From Phycisphaerales bacterium UBA2266 (GTDB lineage: Bacteria; Planctomycetota; Phycisphaerae; Sedimentisphaerales; Anaerobacaceae), in assembly GCA_002347125.1 (NCBI GenBank), contig DDXG01000146.1:1-7005 (forward strand): DNA of 7,005 nt, written 5' to 3'. This document shows, one piece after another, positions 1-6,187 of this stretch (position 1 is its first letter; each line of letters starts with the position of its first letter). The translations under genes and the position numbers were made by a program. Under the pieces are notes generated by a model, which was given only the letters and a program-made list of their open reading frames with translations, did no database searches and had not been told where the DNA came from.

Positions 1-1
1 C

Positions 2-853
2 GGCGAGAAGGTCGTCATGCGTATCCTCGACAAGGCCGCCGTCAAACACAGCCTTGACGAGCTCGGCTTCGACGGCGGCCGCCTCGCGGAATTCAAGAAC
101 ATCCTGTCCATGCCCCACGGCATCGTCCTGGTGACCGGACCCACCGGCTCCGGCAAGAGCACCACGCTCTATTCGGCCCTGAACTACCTCAAGGACCCCA
201 CAAAGAACATCACCACCGTCGAAGACCCCGTCGAATACCGCCTGGCCGGCATCAACCAAATACAGGTCAAGCCCGAGATCAAACTGGACTTTGCCCGGTG
301 CCTGCGCTCCATCCTCCGCCAGGACCCCGACATTATCCTCATCGGCGAAATGCGCGACGCCGAGACCGTCTCCATCGCCATCAAGGCCTCTCTCACCGGG
401 CACCTGGTCCTGAGCACGTTTCACACGAACGACGCCCCCAGCACCATCAGCCGCTTTCTCGACATGAACGTGGAGCCCTTCCTGCTGGCCTCCACGGTCC
501 GTCTCATCCTCGCCCAGCGGCTCGTTCGCAGAATCTGCGACAAGTGCAAACAGCCGGCCGAACTCGAGCCGGCCCTGCTCAAGCGGCTCAATCTGGCCCC
601 GGGCGGGACTTTCTATCAGGGCGCGGGCTGCTCGGCCTGCGGCGGAACCGGCTACAAGGGCCGACTGCCCATATTCGAATTCCTGCCCATCGATCACGAA
701 CTCGCCCAGATGATCGTCGATGGCAAGTCCGAGGCCGAAATCCGCAGCGCCGCCCGCGAGAAGGGCCGTGGCGGCCTCCTCGACAGCGGCATTGAGAAGA
801 TGACCCAGGGACTTACCACCGCCGATGAAGTCCTCCGCGTCGCCGCCGAATAG
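2..853 (+). CDS. pilB: PilB/GspE-family assembly ATPase, C-terminal part (5' truncated by window)
   Basis: This is the cytoplasmic hexameric ATPase that powers pilin polymerisation. The reading frame is open from base 2 and begins GEKVVMRILD, a conserved stretch in the middle of the family, so the ATG at 17 is an internal Met and the true start lies upstream. About 283 residues are present, roughly half of a usual 550-580 aa protein. Numbering from the Met at 17: Walker A GPTGSGKST at 41-49; Asp box TTVEDPVEY at 66-74; Walker B region with DPDIILIGEMRD at 103-114; His box STFHTND at 133-139; and a CxxC...CxxC zinc site (C174, C177, C205, C208) typical of PilB/GspE and absent from PilT. The stop TAG at 851-853 lies 10 nt before the pilC start, so the two are co-transcribed and probably translationally coupled. 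GspE is the alternative name; the pilM gene downstream favours PilB. Family assignment is very secure, subfamily less so. Confidence 0.96.
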   Translation, partial: GEKVVMRILDKAAVKHSLDELGFDGGRLAEFKNILSMPHGIVLVTGPTGSGKSTTLYSALNYLKDPTKNITTVEDPVEYRLAGINQIQVKPEIKLDFARCLRSILRQDPDIILIGEMRDAETVSIAIKASLTGHLVLSTFHTNDAPSTISRFLDMNVEPFLLASTVRLILAQRLVRRICDKCKQPAELEPALLKRLNLAPGGTFYQGAGCSACGGTGYKGRLPIFEFLPIDHELAQMIVDGKSEAEIRSAAREKGRGGLLDSGIEKMTQGLTTADEVLRVAAE

Positions 854-863
854 GACCCCTCAA

Positions 864-2075
864 ATGAAGAACTACAATTACATAGCCAGAGACCAGGCAG
901 GCATTCGAAGGCAGGGGCTCACACAGGCCGTTACCGCCAACGACGTCCTCGGATGGCTGCGAGACCAGAATCTGACCCCCGTCTGCGTGACCGAACTCGA
1001 ACCGGCCCGCGCCAAAGCCGCCGGTCCTTCACGCCGCAAACGCGTCAAGTCCGCGGATCTGGCCGCCGTCTGCTGGCAACTGACCACAATGATCGAGGGC
1101 GGAATCTCCATCACCGGCGCCATTGAGACCATCGCCGACGAGATCGACAACCTCACCCTCCGCGACGCCTGCCGCCAGATCGTTCATGATGTTCGAAGGG
1201 GCGAGTCGCTCTCCGACAGCGCCGCCAAACACCCCCGCGTCTTCAACAAGCTCGCCTGCTGCATGCTCCTGGCCGGCGAGACCGGCGGCGCCTTGCCCAC
1301 CACCCTGCGAAAACTCGCCGAGTACTACGATGAGCGAGACAAGCTGGCCAAGAAGGTCAAAGGCGCCATGGCCTACCCCATCTTCGTCCTGACCTTCGTC
1401 CTGCTCATCGTCGTCTTCATTATGACCTTCATCATCCCCCGCTTTCGAGTCATCTTCTCCCAGATCGGCAGCGACCTGCCCGTCTTCACCAAGGCCTTCA
1501 TGGCCTTCTACGACGGCGTCAAGGCCAATGCCTTATACCTGATCGGCTGCGTCTTCCTCCTGGTCGTGTTCTCAGTCCTGTTCGGAAAGACCGAACCGGG
1601 GCGCCGGTTCTTCAGCCGGCTTGTTCTGCGAATCCCCCTCATCGGCAAGATTATCGCCCAAGCCTTCGTCGCCATGTTCTGCAGGACCATGGCCACCCTC
1701 CTCGGCGCCGGCGTCTCCATCCTCGACAACTTCGACATCCTGTCCGATATGACCCATAACCACGTCATCCGAAGCGCCGTCCTGCGAACCCGCGAACACG
1801 TCCTTGGGGGTTCCAACGTCTCCCTCGGCATGGCCGCCGCCGGGTTCTTCCCCAACATGGTCGTCAAGATGATGCAGGTCGGCGAAGAAAGCGGCTCCCT
1901 GGCCCAGGTCCTCGAAAGAACCGCCGATTACTATGAAAGAAAGGTCGACGCCACGATCACCACCGTTATGGGACTGCTCGAACCGCTTATGATTGTATCG
2001 GTCGGAGGAATCGTGCTGGTCGTGGTGCTCGCGCTGTATCTGCCGATCTTCTCGATTTCGAACGTTGCAAAATAG
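864..2075 (+). CDS. pilC: PilC/GspF-family inner-membrane platform protein
   Basis: This is the polytopic inner-membrane protein that couples the assembly ATPase to pilin insertion or extraction. From the ATG at 864 it is 403 aa, the usual family length, and begins MKNYNYIARDQAG, the expected start of PilC/GspF. An in-frame ATG at 825 lies inside pilB and would add 13 unrelated residues, so it is rejected. AGGA at 852-855, overlapping the pilB stop, is the ribosome binding site. The protein carries two T2SSF repeats, about residues 66-190 and 268-392, each with the diagnostic motif: LAGETGGALPTTLRKLAEYYDE-type at 136-157 and VGEESGSLAQVLERTADYYERK-type at 339-360. Membrane segments are at about 172-191, 223-241 and 374-396, and the end LEPLMIV...LYLPIF is conserved. 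It looks intact. No pilT gene lies between it and pilB. Confidence 0.96.
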   Translation: MKNYNYIARDQAGIRRQGLTQAVTANDVLGWLRDQNLTPVCVTELEPARAKAAGPSRRKRVKSADLAAVCWQLTTMIEGGISITGAIETIADEIDNLTLRDACRQIVHDVRRGESLSDSAAKHPRVFNKLACCMLLAGETGGALPTTLRKLAEYYDERDKLAKKVKGAMAYPIFVLTFVLLIVVFIMTFIIPRFRVIFSQIGSDLPVFTKAFMAFYDGVKANALYLIGCVFLLVVFSVLFGKTEPGRRFFSRLVLRIPLIGKIIAQAFVAMFCRTMATLLGAGVSILDNFDILSDMTHNHVIRSAVLRTREHVLGGSNVSLGMAAAGFFPNMVVKMMQVGEESGSLAQVLERTADYYERKVDATITTVMGLLEPLMIVSVGGIVLVVVLALYLPIFSISNVAK

Positions 2076-2093
2076 GCCCGCGCCGCGCAAATG

Positions 2094-2122
2094 CCGCGAG
2101 ACGGGCATCCGTCCTGTTTCAG
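2094..2122. repeat. Small GC-rich palindromic (REP-like) element in the pilC-pilin spacer
   Basis: GACGG (2100-2104), a GCAT loop and CCGTC (2109-2113) make a perfect 5-bp hairpin. Read on the minus strand, the element contains CAGGACGGATGCCCGTCTC, which translates as TGRMPV. From memory, this short repeat family is scattered through planctomycete and other PVC-type genomes and gives spurious TGRMPV-like peptides. A diverged inverted copy lies after the pilin gene (about 2835-2851, 14 of 17 positions identical). The tract following the hairpin is CTGTTTC, so a weak terminator for pilBC is an alternative or additional role. The hairpin is directly visible; the repeat-family assignment is from recall and uncertain. 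Confidence 0.45.
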
Positions 2123-2209
2123 TCGTGAATGGATTCTGCCGATAAGGCACACGTACACATGGAGGCTTTCCATTCCATCACAGAACCATATTGTTAGGAG
2201 ATTCGCAGA

Positions 2210-2632
2210 ATGGAACGAAGAAAAGGGTTCACACTCATTGAGCTTATGGTGGTCATTCTCATCGTCGGCATACTCGCCGCCGTGGCGGTTCCGATCATGA
2301 GAGGACGTATCGATTCGGCCAAGTGGTCCGAAGCCAACGCCGCCGCCGGCTCCATCCGCACCGCGGTCAGAGCCTACGTCGCCGAAAAAGGCCCCAGCTA
2401 CGACTACAGCGGAATCGAAGGCACCCTCGACACCGACACTATCTACACCGCTCTAGGATTCAGTAGCACCGATCTCAACGGCGCGTACTTCAACCAGGGC
2501 GATTACACGATATCCGATGTCGATGGCGACGATGCCTCGTGTGTCGTAACCGCTGAATCCTCGCACGACGAAGGCCCCAGCGGCACCGGCACACTCAGCG
2601 CCACCGGAACCTGGAGCATCGCTACGGAATAA
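2210..2632 (+). CDS. Type IV pilin-like prepilin (probable major pilin)
   Basis: This is a 140-aa prepilin and the likely shaft subunit of the fibre. The leader MERRKG is short and basic, with prepilin peptidase cleavage expected between G6 and F7, leaving a mature 134-aa protein starting FTLIELMVV with the conserved Glu at +5 (E11). The hydrophobic N-terminal helix spans about 7-29. The globular part is small and rich in G, S, D and T, with a single Cys (C111), so it lacks the disulfide-bonded D-region of classical PilA. An acidic stretch DVDGDD (103-108) resembles a calcium-binding loop. The start is set by AGGAG at 2196-2200, 9 nt upstream, the strongest Shine-Dalgarno in the window. The gene has its own 134-nt leader and is followed by a probable terminator, consistent with separate and higher expression. 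A GspG-like pseudopilin is the alternative; the stand-alone unit favours the major-subunit reading. Confidence 0.9.
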   Translation: MERRKGFTLIELMVVILIVGILAAVAVPIMRGRIDSAKWSEANAAAGSIRTAVRAYVAEKGPSYDYSGIEGTLDTDTIYTALGFSSTDLNGAYFNQGDYTISDVDGDDASCVVTAESSHDEGPSGTGTLSATGTWSIATE

Positions 2633-2678
2633 CCCGCCTGCACGGCTTTGTGGGAATCGCAAGGGCGCGCGGGGGGAT

Positions 2679-2719
2679 GGGCGACGGAACGGCTGCCGTC
2701 CCCGGTCGCTCCACCGACC
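2679..2719 (+). other. Two adjacent hairpins in the pilin 3' untranslated region
   Basis: The first hairpin pairs GGG 2679-2681 and GACGG 2683-2687 (one bulged C) with CCGTC 2696-2700 and CCC 2701-2703 around an 8-nt loop. The second pairs GGTCG 2704-2708 with CGACC 2715-2719 around 6 nt. Neither is followed by a T tract, so they are not terminators themselves. They lie between the pilin stop and the terminator candidate and could stabilise the pilin mRNA 3' end; that role is inferred. In DNA this GC-rich, pairings of this size can arise by chance. Confidence 0.35.
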
Positions 2720-2743
2720 ACGCACAATTTGAGCTCAAAGACT

Positions 2744-2780
2744 GCGGCCATGCCCCCCTGAGGACACGGCCGCTTTTCTT
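2744..2780 (+). terminator. Probable Rho-independent terminator of the pilin unit
   Basis: GCGGCC at 2744-2749 pairs perfectly with GGCCGC at 2768-2773, followed immediately by TTTTCTT (2774-2780), the clearest T tract in a very GC-rich region. The 18-nt loop is long for a strong terminator, so termination may be partial, letting some transcripts continue into the minor pilin genes. It sits about 110 nt after the pilin stop. Confidence 0.45.
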
Positions 2781-2799
2781 GTGTGCCCACAGCCGCCGT

Positions 2800-2827
2800 T
2801 TGCACATTCGCCAGGACGGCGCATAAT
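2800..2827 (+). promoter_or_regulatory. Possible sigma70-type promoter for the minor pilin operon
   Basis: CATAAT at 2822-2827 matches five of six -10 consensus bases and TTGCAC at 2800-2805 matches the TTG of a -35 box, with a 16-nt spacer. It lies just after the terminator candidate and about 75 nt before the start at 2904, the position expected if the minor pilins form their own unit. It rests on two short weak boxes only. Confidence 0.3.
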
Positions 2828-2834
2828 TTCAGTG

Positions 2835-2851
2835 GAGACCGGACGGCTGCC
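2835..2851. repeat. Diverged inverted copy of the CGGATGCC/CGGCTGCC motif
   Basis: Bases 2835-2851 match 14 of 17 positions of the minus strand of the element at about 2104-2120, in inverted orientation. The ten bases ACGGCTGCCG at 2843-2852 also recur exactly at 2689-2698 as a direct repeat in the pilin 3' region. Three related motifs therefore sit in the non-coding DNA around the pilin gene. The match is short, so chance similarity in GC-rich DNA is not excluded. Confidence 0.35.
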
Positions 2852-2903
2852 GCATCCCCCCGCCGCAACGACGAACGTCCGTTTCTCGCGACCGAGAAGG
2901 AAT

Positions 2904-3425
2904 ATGAACCAAAGAACAAGACCCGGTTTCACCCTCATTGAGATCATGGTGTCCATGGCCATCATCGCCGTGGCCGCCGTCGGCACCGTCGGCTACCAGT
3001 ACCACGCCGTTAAACAATCCAGAATCGCCAACGCCCAGATCACCGCCACCAAGATCGCCCAACTTGTCCTCGAAGACTGGAAAAGCGCCGGGGCCGGCGC
3101 CGACTACGACCCCGCCGCACTGCAGCTGCAATTCACCGCTTCGGAGGCCGCGGCCGCCGACTTCGGCTTCGGCGCCGATCTCGGCGCCACCGCGCAAGAC
3201 GCCGTCTATGACATCACCGTCGACGGTTTTCCCATGCAGGTCATCCTCAAGTACCGCGATGTCGAGACCGACGCCATTGCCCAGATCACCCTCCGCCAGA
3301 TCACCGTTATCGTCAAGTTCACCGACGACGCCCGTCCGGAGAATCTCACGTCCACCAGCCTGCGGTTCTACAACCCCGGCATCGTATTGACCACCTACGC
3401 CAGGCTTGATGGAGCGGGAGGCTGA
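2904..3425 (+). CDS. PilV/GspI-like minor prepilin
   Basis: This is a 173-aa prepilin with the leader MNQRTRPG, cleavage expected between G8 and F9, then FTLIEIMVSMAIIAVAAVG with the conserved Glu at mature +5 (E13). The helix continues to about residue 33. The motif around 52-60 (AQLVLEDWK), just after the N-terminal helix, resembles the LA...LE region of PilV/GspI proteins. The rest is an alpha-beta head with no Cys. The ATG at 2904 is chosen because it places a basic leader directly before the cleavage site and has GAGAAGGA at 2894-2901. Further upstream in-frame starts (ATG 2781, GTG 2832) would add long Pro-rich leaders inside the terminator and promoter region. It is the first gene of a three-gene minor pilin operon and ends 2 nt before the next start, with its last codons forming that gene's ribosome binding site. 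Confidence 0.85.
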   Translation: MNQRTRPGFTLIEIMVSMAIIAVAAVGTVGYQYHAVKQSRIANAQITATKIAQLVLEDWKSAGAGADYDPAALQLQFTASEAAAADFGFGADLGATAQDAVYDITVDGFPMQVILKYRDVETDAIAQITLRQITVIVKFTDDARPENLTSTSLRFYNPGIVLTTYARLDGAGG

Positions 3426-3427
3426 CC

Positions 3428-4129
3428 ATGACCACACAGATCGGACAGCTCGTTTTCGCTCGGCGTCGCAGGCTCAGGGGCTACACGCTCATCGAGCTCG
3501 CCATCACCATGGTCCTGTCCACCATGCTCGCCGCCGGCGTCGGCGTCCTCATGGTCGGCGGCACGCGCACCTGGCACAAGGCCTACAATTCCGCCTATAG
3601 GGACAACCGTCAGGCCGCCCAGACCGTCCTGATCACCTTCGGCAGCGTCGGCCGTAAGACCAACCGCGTTGACTACTGCCTCTACACCGAGCTGCGGGGC
3701 CTCTACATCCCCGTCCTGTCCGATGACGACGACACCGACGTCGTCGTCGGAGACGCCGTCGAGTTTCGCTACTGGGATGAGGAACTCGACCCGGCCGACT
3801 CCGCCAACCTCATGGATCGCGATAAAAAATCCACCGCCTACGCCTTCTTCTACATCGACAACGGCGTCCTCAAGGTGGATTACGGGTCGGCGCCGCCCGG
3901 CGCCGTGCCCTTGGGCGGAGGCCCCCGGAACATCGTTAATATCACCACCCGCGTCCTGGCCGAGAACGTCACCGCCGACCCCGATACCGGCCCCTTCAGT
4001 CACACCACCATCGGCAATGTCGGCCAGGGGTGCGTCCGCATCAATATCGCCGTCACCGACCCGGATGACGCGGAAAACACCGTCACCGTCAGAACGGCCA
4101 CACTCACAAGAAACATCTGGCCCAGATAA
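3428..4129 (+). CDS. PilW/GspJ-like minor prepilin
   Basis: This 233-aa protein has a long 18-residue leader ending RRRRLRG, cleavage expected between G18 and Y19, then YTLIELAITMVLSTMLAAGV with Glu at mature +5 (E23). A Tyr as first mature residue is less common than Phe or Met. The size and the order after a PilV-like gene fit PilW/GspJ. The head domain has an acidic patch (SDDDDTD, 98-104) followed by VEFRYWDEE (111-119), and the C-terminus ends in beta-strand-like sequence (TVTVRTATLTRNIWP). The two Cys residues C84 and C202 could pair. GGAGG at 3417-3421, within the end of the preceding gene, lies 6 nt before the ATG. The assignment rests on N-terminal motif, length and synteny. Confidence 0.82.
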   Translation: MTTQIGQLVFARRRRLRGYTLIELAITMVLSTMLAAGVGVLMVGGTRTWHKAYNSAYRDNRQAAQTVLITFGSVGRKTNRVDYCLYTELRGLYIPVLSDDDDTDVVVGDAVEFRYWDEELDPADSANLMDRDKKSTAYAFFYIDNGVLKVDYGSAPPGAVPLGGGPRNIVNITTRVLAENVTADPDTGPFSHTTIGNVGQGCVRINIAVTDPDDAENTVTVRTATLTRNIWPR

Positions 4130-4156
4130 CCCCAACCGCCGCCGGAGCCGGCAACC

Positions 4157-5908
4157 ATGGCCCATGACAATCGTACAACCGACCGCAGCCATCGACGCGG
4201 CTCAGTCCTCATCCTCGCCGTCATCTCCATCGTCGTGCTCACCACCCTCGGGATGGGGCTGACCACCCTCGGCTACCACGTCCGAAGAAACGCCATCCAG
4301 ATCAAGACTGAAGCCGCCGCCCTGCTCGCCGCCGAAGCCGGCTACGAAAGGGCCGTCTTCTGGATGGGCCAGCAGCAGGATATGCTCTCGGCCCTTGAAT
4401 CCAACGCCCAGGGATCAACGGGAACCCTGGCCTTCTCCGAGAGCCGGTGCGGCTACGCCGTCAGCCTCCACACCTTCATCGGCTCCAGACCCGTCTATCG
4501 AATCATCTCCAACGGCTATTCGGGCGCGTTCTCCCGGACGGTCGACTGCCTCGTGATTCAGGCCGTCAGCGGCTGGGATATGGGAAAATGCCGAATCCCC
4601 ACCGGTCCGACTACCACCAGCCCCGTCAATTTCGGCACCGGGGAACTCATCGACATGCCCCTGGCGATCAATAAGCTCAACGACGACCCCGACGAACGCG
4701 ACATCTATATCTCCGGCGCCCCCACCTTCCGCCAGCCCGTCGCCATGGCCGAGTCCCGGCGAAGTTCCAGCGGTACGGACAAGTATCGGACCGTCATGCC
4801 GCTGTTCACGCGCGGCATTTACTTCGACCAGCCCCAGAGCCGTATCCTCGACGAGCCCTCCATGGCCGCCAAGATCAGCCGCTTCCGGTCTAGTACGAAG
4901 TCACAGTTCCGTTATACGCCGGTCGCCTCCGCGGCCGTTACGAACCCTATCCCCACCGTTCAACTTGAGTTCTACGTCGACAGCCAGGATGTCGGCAAGG
5001 TCCGCGTGACGAACAACTGCACCGTCCGCGGGTTCCAGCAGTCCGCCGACAACCGGACGTACGATTACCGGATTACACCCGGTTCCAACGGCGAACGCTA
5101 CGAGCGTTACAGCATCTACGCCTACCACCTCGCCTCCGCCGCCGTCCCCGGCAATGGCGACCGCGCCACCCACAGCCTGACCGACACCTACGTCTCGCAG
5201 GCCCTCGGCGCCGTCCAGTCCGAACCCGGCGGACAGATCTTCGTCGACGGCAACGTCGTCATCGGCGGCGACATGACCAACCACAACGGCGACCAGCTCA
5301 TCAAGGGCAAGATCACCGTCGTCGCCACCGGAAACATCTGGGTCGCCGACTCCATCCGGCTCGACGGAGCCCACGACCTCGATGGAACGCCGTCCGCCTC
5401 CAACCCGAACATCTGCGGCCTGATTGCCCAGGGCGTCATCAAAGTCGTCGACCCCGGCATGAGTGATTACAGCTATGTAGACAACCAACCGGTCGTCCCC
5501 CGGCTGTTCTCGTATGAACCGATAGGAGTCGCTGATTTTGCCAACAGCAACAGCAGCACCAGGCACCTGCGCCACTTGCCCAACCCCGTCATCGTCGAAG
5601 CGGCCATGACCATCGGCGGCGGCGGCTGGGGCGCCGAGAACGTACAGCGGAGGGCTGGTTGGACTACCTACGGCGGGCGTAAGGAATGGCCCGGCCCCGT
5701 CGATAACCTCATCGTCCGCGGGGCCCTCGTCGAGGCCATCCGCGGCGTCGTCGGAATCATCGGCGCCGATGGATTCAACAAGCAGTATTACCTCGACGAG
5801 CGGCTCATCGAGGGCATCCTCCCCGGCGACATCTGGCTGCGCGGCAAGTACATCCCCGCCCCGGCCGGGTGGAAGGACTACCGAGCCGTCGCAATTCAAG
5901 TCCCATAA
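4157..5908 (+). CDS. Large PilX/GspK-like pilus assembly protein
   Basis: This 583-aa protein has a basic N-terminus ending SHRRG and a hydrophobic helix SVLILAVISIVVLTTLGMG (16-34), then TEAAALLAAEAGYERAVFW (51-69), the typical PilX N-terminal signature. If cleaved after G15, mature position 5 is Leu, so the conserved Glu is missing, as in PilX and GspK. Those are usually about 170-200 and 300-330 aa; this one has about 400 more residues than PilX. The region 358-404 (GGQIFVDGNVVIGGDM, ITVVATGNIWVADSI) has alternating Val/Ile/Gly turns suggestive of stacked beta-strands. The C-terminal part contains GGGGWG (487-492) and GILPGDIWLRGKY (553-565). GGAG at 4144-4147 precedes the ATG by 9 nt, and the gene follows the PilW-like one after 27 nt. 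I infer a fibre-tip or initiation component whose extra domain may be exposed; no enzymatic motif is visible. Confidence 0.8.
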   Translation: MAHDNRTTDRSHRRGSVLILAVISIVVLTTLGMGLTTLGYHVRRNAIQIKTEAAALLAAEAGYERAVFWMGQQQDMLSALESNAQGSTGTLAFSESRCGYAVSLHTFIGSRPVYRIISNGYSGAFSRTVDCLVIQAVSGWDMGKCRIPTGPTTTSPVNFGTGELIDMPLAINKLNDDPDERDIYISGAPTFRQPVAMAESRRSSSGTDKYRTVMPLFTRGIYFDQPQSRILDEPSMAAKISRFRSSTKSQFRYTPVASAAVTNPIPTVQLEFYVDSQDVGKVRVTNNCTVRGFQQSADNRTYDYRITPGSNGERYERYSIYAYHLASAAVPGNGDRATHSLTDTYVSQALGAVQSEPGGQIFVDGNVVIGGDMTNHNGDQLIKGKITVVATGNIWVADSIRLDGAHDLDGTPSASNPNICGLIAQGVIKVVDPGMSDYSYVDNQPVVPRLFSYEPIGVADFANSNSSTRHLRHLPNPVIVEAAMTIGGGGWGAENVQRRAGWTTYGGRKEWPGPVDNLIVRGALVEAIRGVVGIIGADGFNKQYYLDERLIEGILPGDIWLRGKYIPAPAGWKDYRAVAIQVP

Positions 5909-6030
5909 TCGCCCTCAGTGAGCCAAGCTCGCCCATCCCCCGCCACGCCACGCCCTTTCACCTCTGTCACCCCGCCGAAAAGGCCCCGGGATTCCCTCCT
6001 GATGGACTCTTATGGGACCTGCGCCCCAAG

Positions 6031-6060
6031 TTCTTCATCCCCGCATCCCCCTGATATATT
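6031..6060 (+). promoter_or_regulatory. Extended -10 promoter candidate for pilM
   Basis: TGATATATT at 6052-6060 is an extended -10 element (TG, one base, TATATT; five of six matches to TATAAT) standing out in C-rich sequence. TTCTTC at 6031-6036 is only a poor -35 at 18-nt spacing, as is usual for extended -10 promoters. Transcription would begin near 6067, giving an approximately 120-nt leader that contains the hairpin at 6116-6161. The rest of the spacer from 5909 shows no recognisable gene, and no clear terminator is seen after the PilX-like gene, so read-through is possible. Confidence 0.4.
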
Positions 6061-6115
6061 CCCCCGCAACTCGTAAGACCGCCCCTGTCCTGAGCCGATG
6101 AATGGACTGATGATA

Positions 6116-6161
6116 CCGCCGGGTACGCACCGGTGCTGCGCCTTTGCGCACCGACCCGCGG
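6116..6161 (+). other. Imperfect 46-nt leader hairpin upstream of pilM
   Basis: The outer stem pairs CCGC 6116-6119 and GGGT 6121-6124 with ACCC 6154-6157 and GCGG 6158-6161 (one bulged C). The middle stem pairs CGGTG 6131-6135 with CACCG 6149-6153. The inner stem pairs CGC 6139-6141 with GCG 6146-6148 around a CTTT loop. All unpaired bases are on the 5' arm (6 and 3 nt). It ends 13 nt before the pilM Shine-Dalgarno and has no T tract, so it is not an intrinsic terminator. Regulatory or mRNA-stability roles are inference. Confidence 0.4.
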
Positions 6162-6174
6162 ACCCACATCGAAC

Positions 6175-6180
6175 TAAGGA
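6175..6180 (+). promoter_or_regulatory. Ribosome binding site that fixes the GTG start of pilM
   Basis: TAAGGA lies 7 nt before the GTG at 6188. No in-frame ATG exists near the conserved N-terminus; the next in-frame ATG (6676) is deep inside the gene. The site therefore decides the start. Confidence 0.7.
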
Positions 6181-6187
6181 CCAGACA

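Noticed and set aside
825..863. Earlier in-frame ATG for pilC inside pilB
   Set aside because: It adds 13 residues unlike the family; the ATG at 864 gives the canonical MKNYNYIARD start with AGGA at the right distance.
2132..2154. Possible sigma54 promoter before the pilin gene (GGCAC near 2147)
   Set aside because: The -12 GC element is missing at the required spacing; no other convincing promoter was found in 2076-2195.
2167..2194. TTTCCA-16-TATTGT as a pilin promoter
   Set aside because: Transcription would start at or after the Shine-Dalgarno at 2196-2200, removing the ribosome binding site from the mRNA.
2781..2903. N-terminal extension of the PilV-like protein (ATG 2781 or GTG 2832)
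   Set aside because: The extension is Pro/Arg-rich, has no ribosome binding site and would put a long leader before the prepilin cleavage site; it overlaps the terminator and promoter candidates.
3395..4192. 265-codon minus-strand open frame opposite the PilW-like gene
   Set aside because: It is a compositional shadow with the same DGD/VVD-rich low-complexity pattern and no recognisable domain.
4901..5899. 332-codon minus-strand open frame opposite the PilX-like gene
   Set aside because: Its Asp/Val/Gly-rich composition is what the complement of NNC-rich coding sequence gives; there is no family motif and the + strand gene is well supported.
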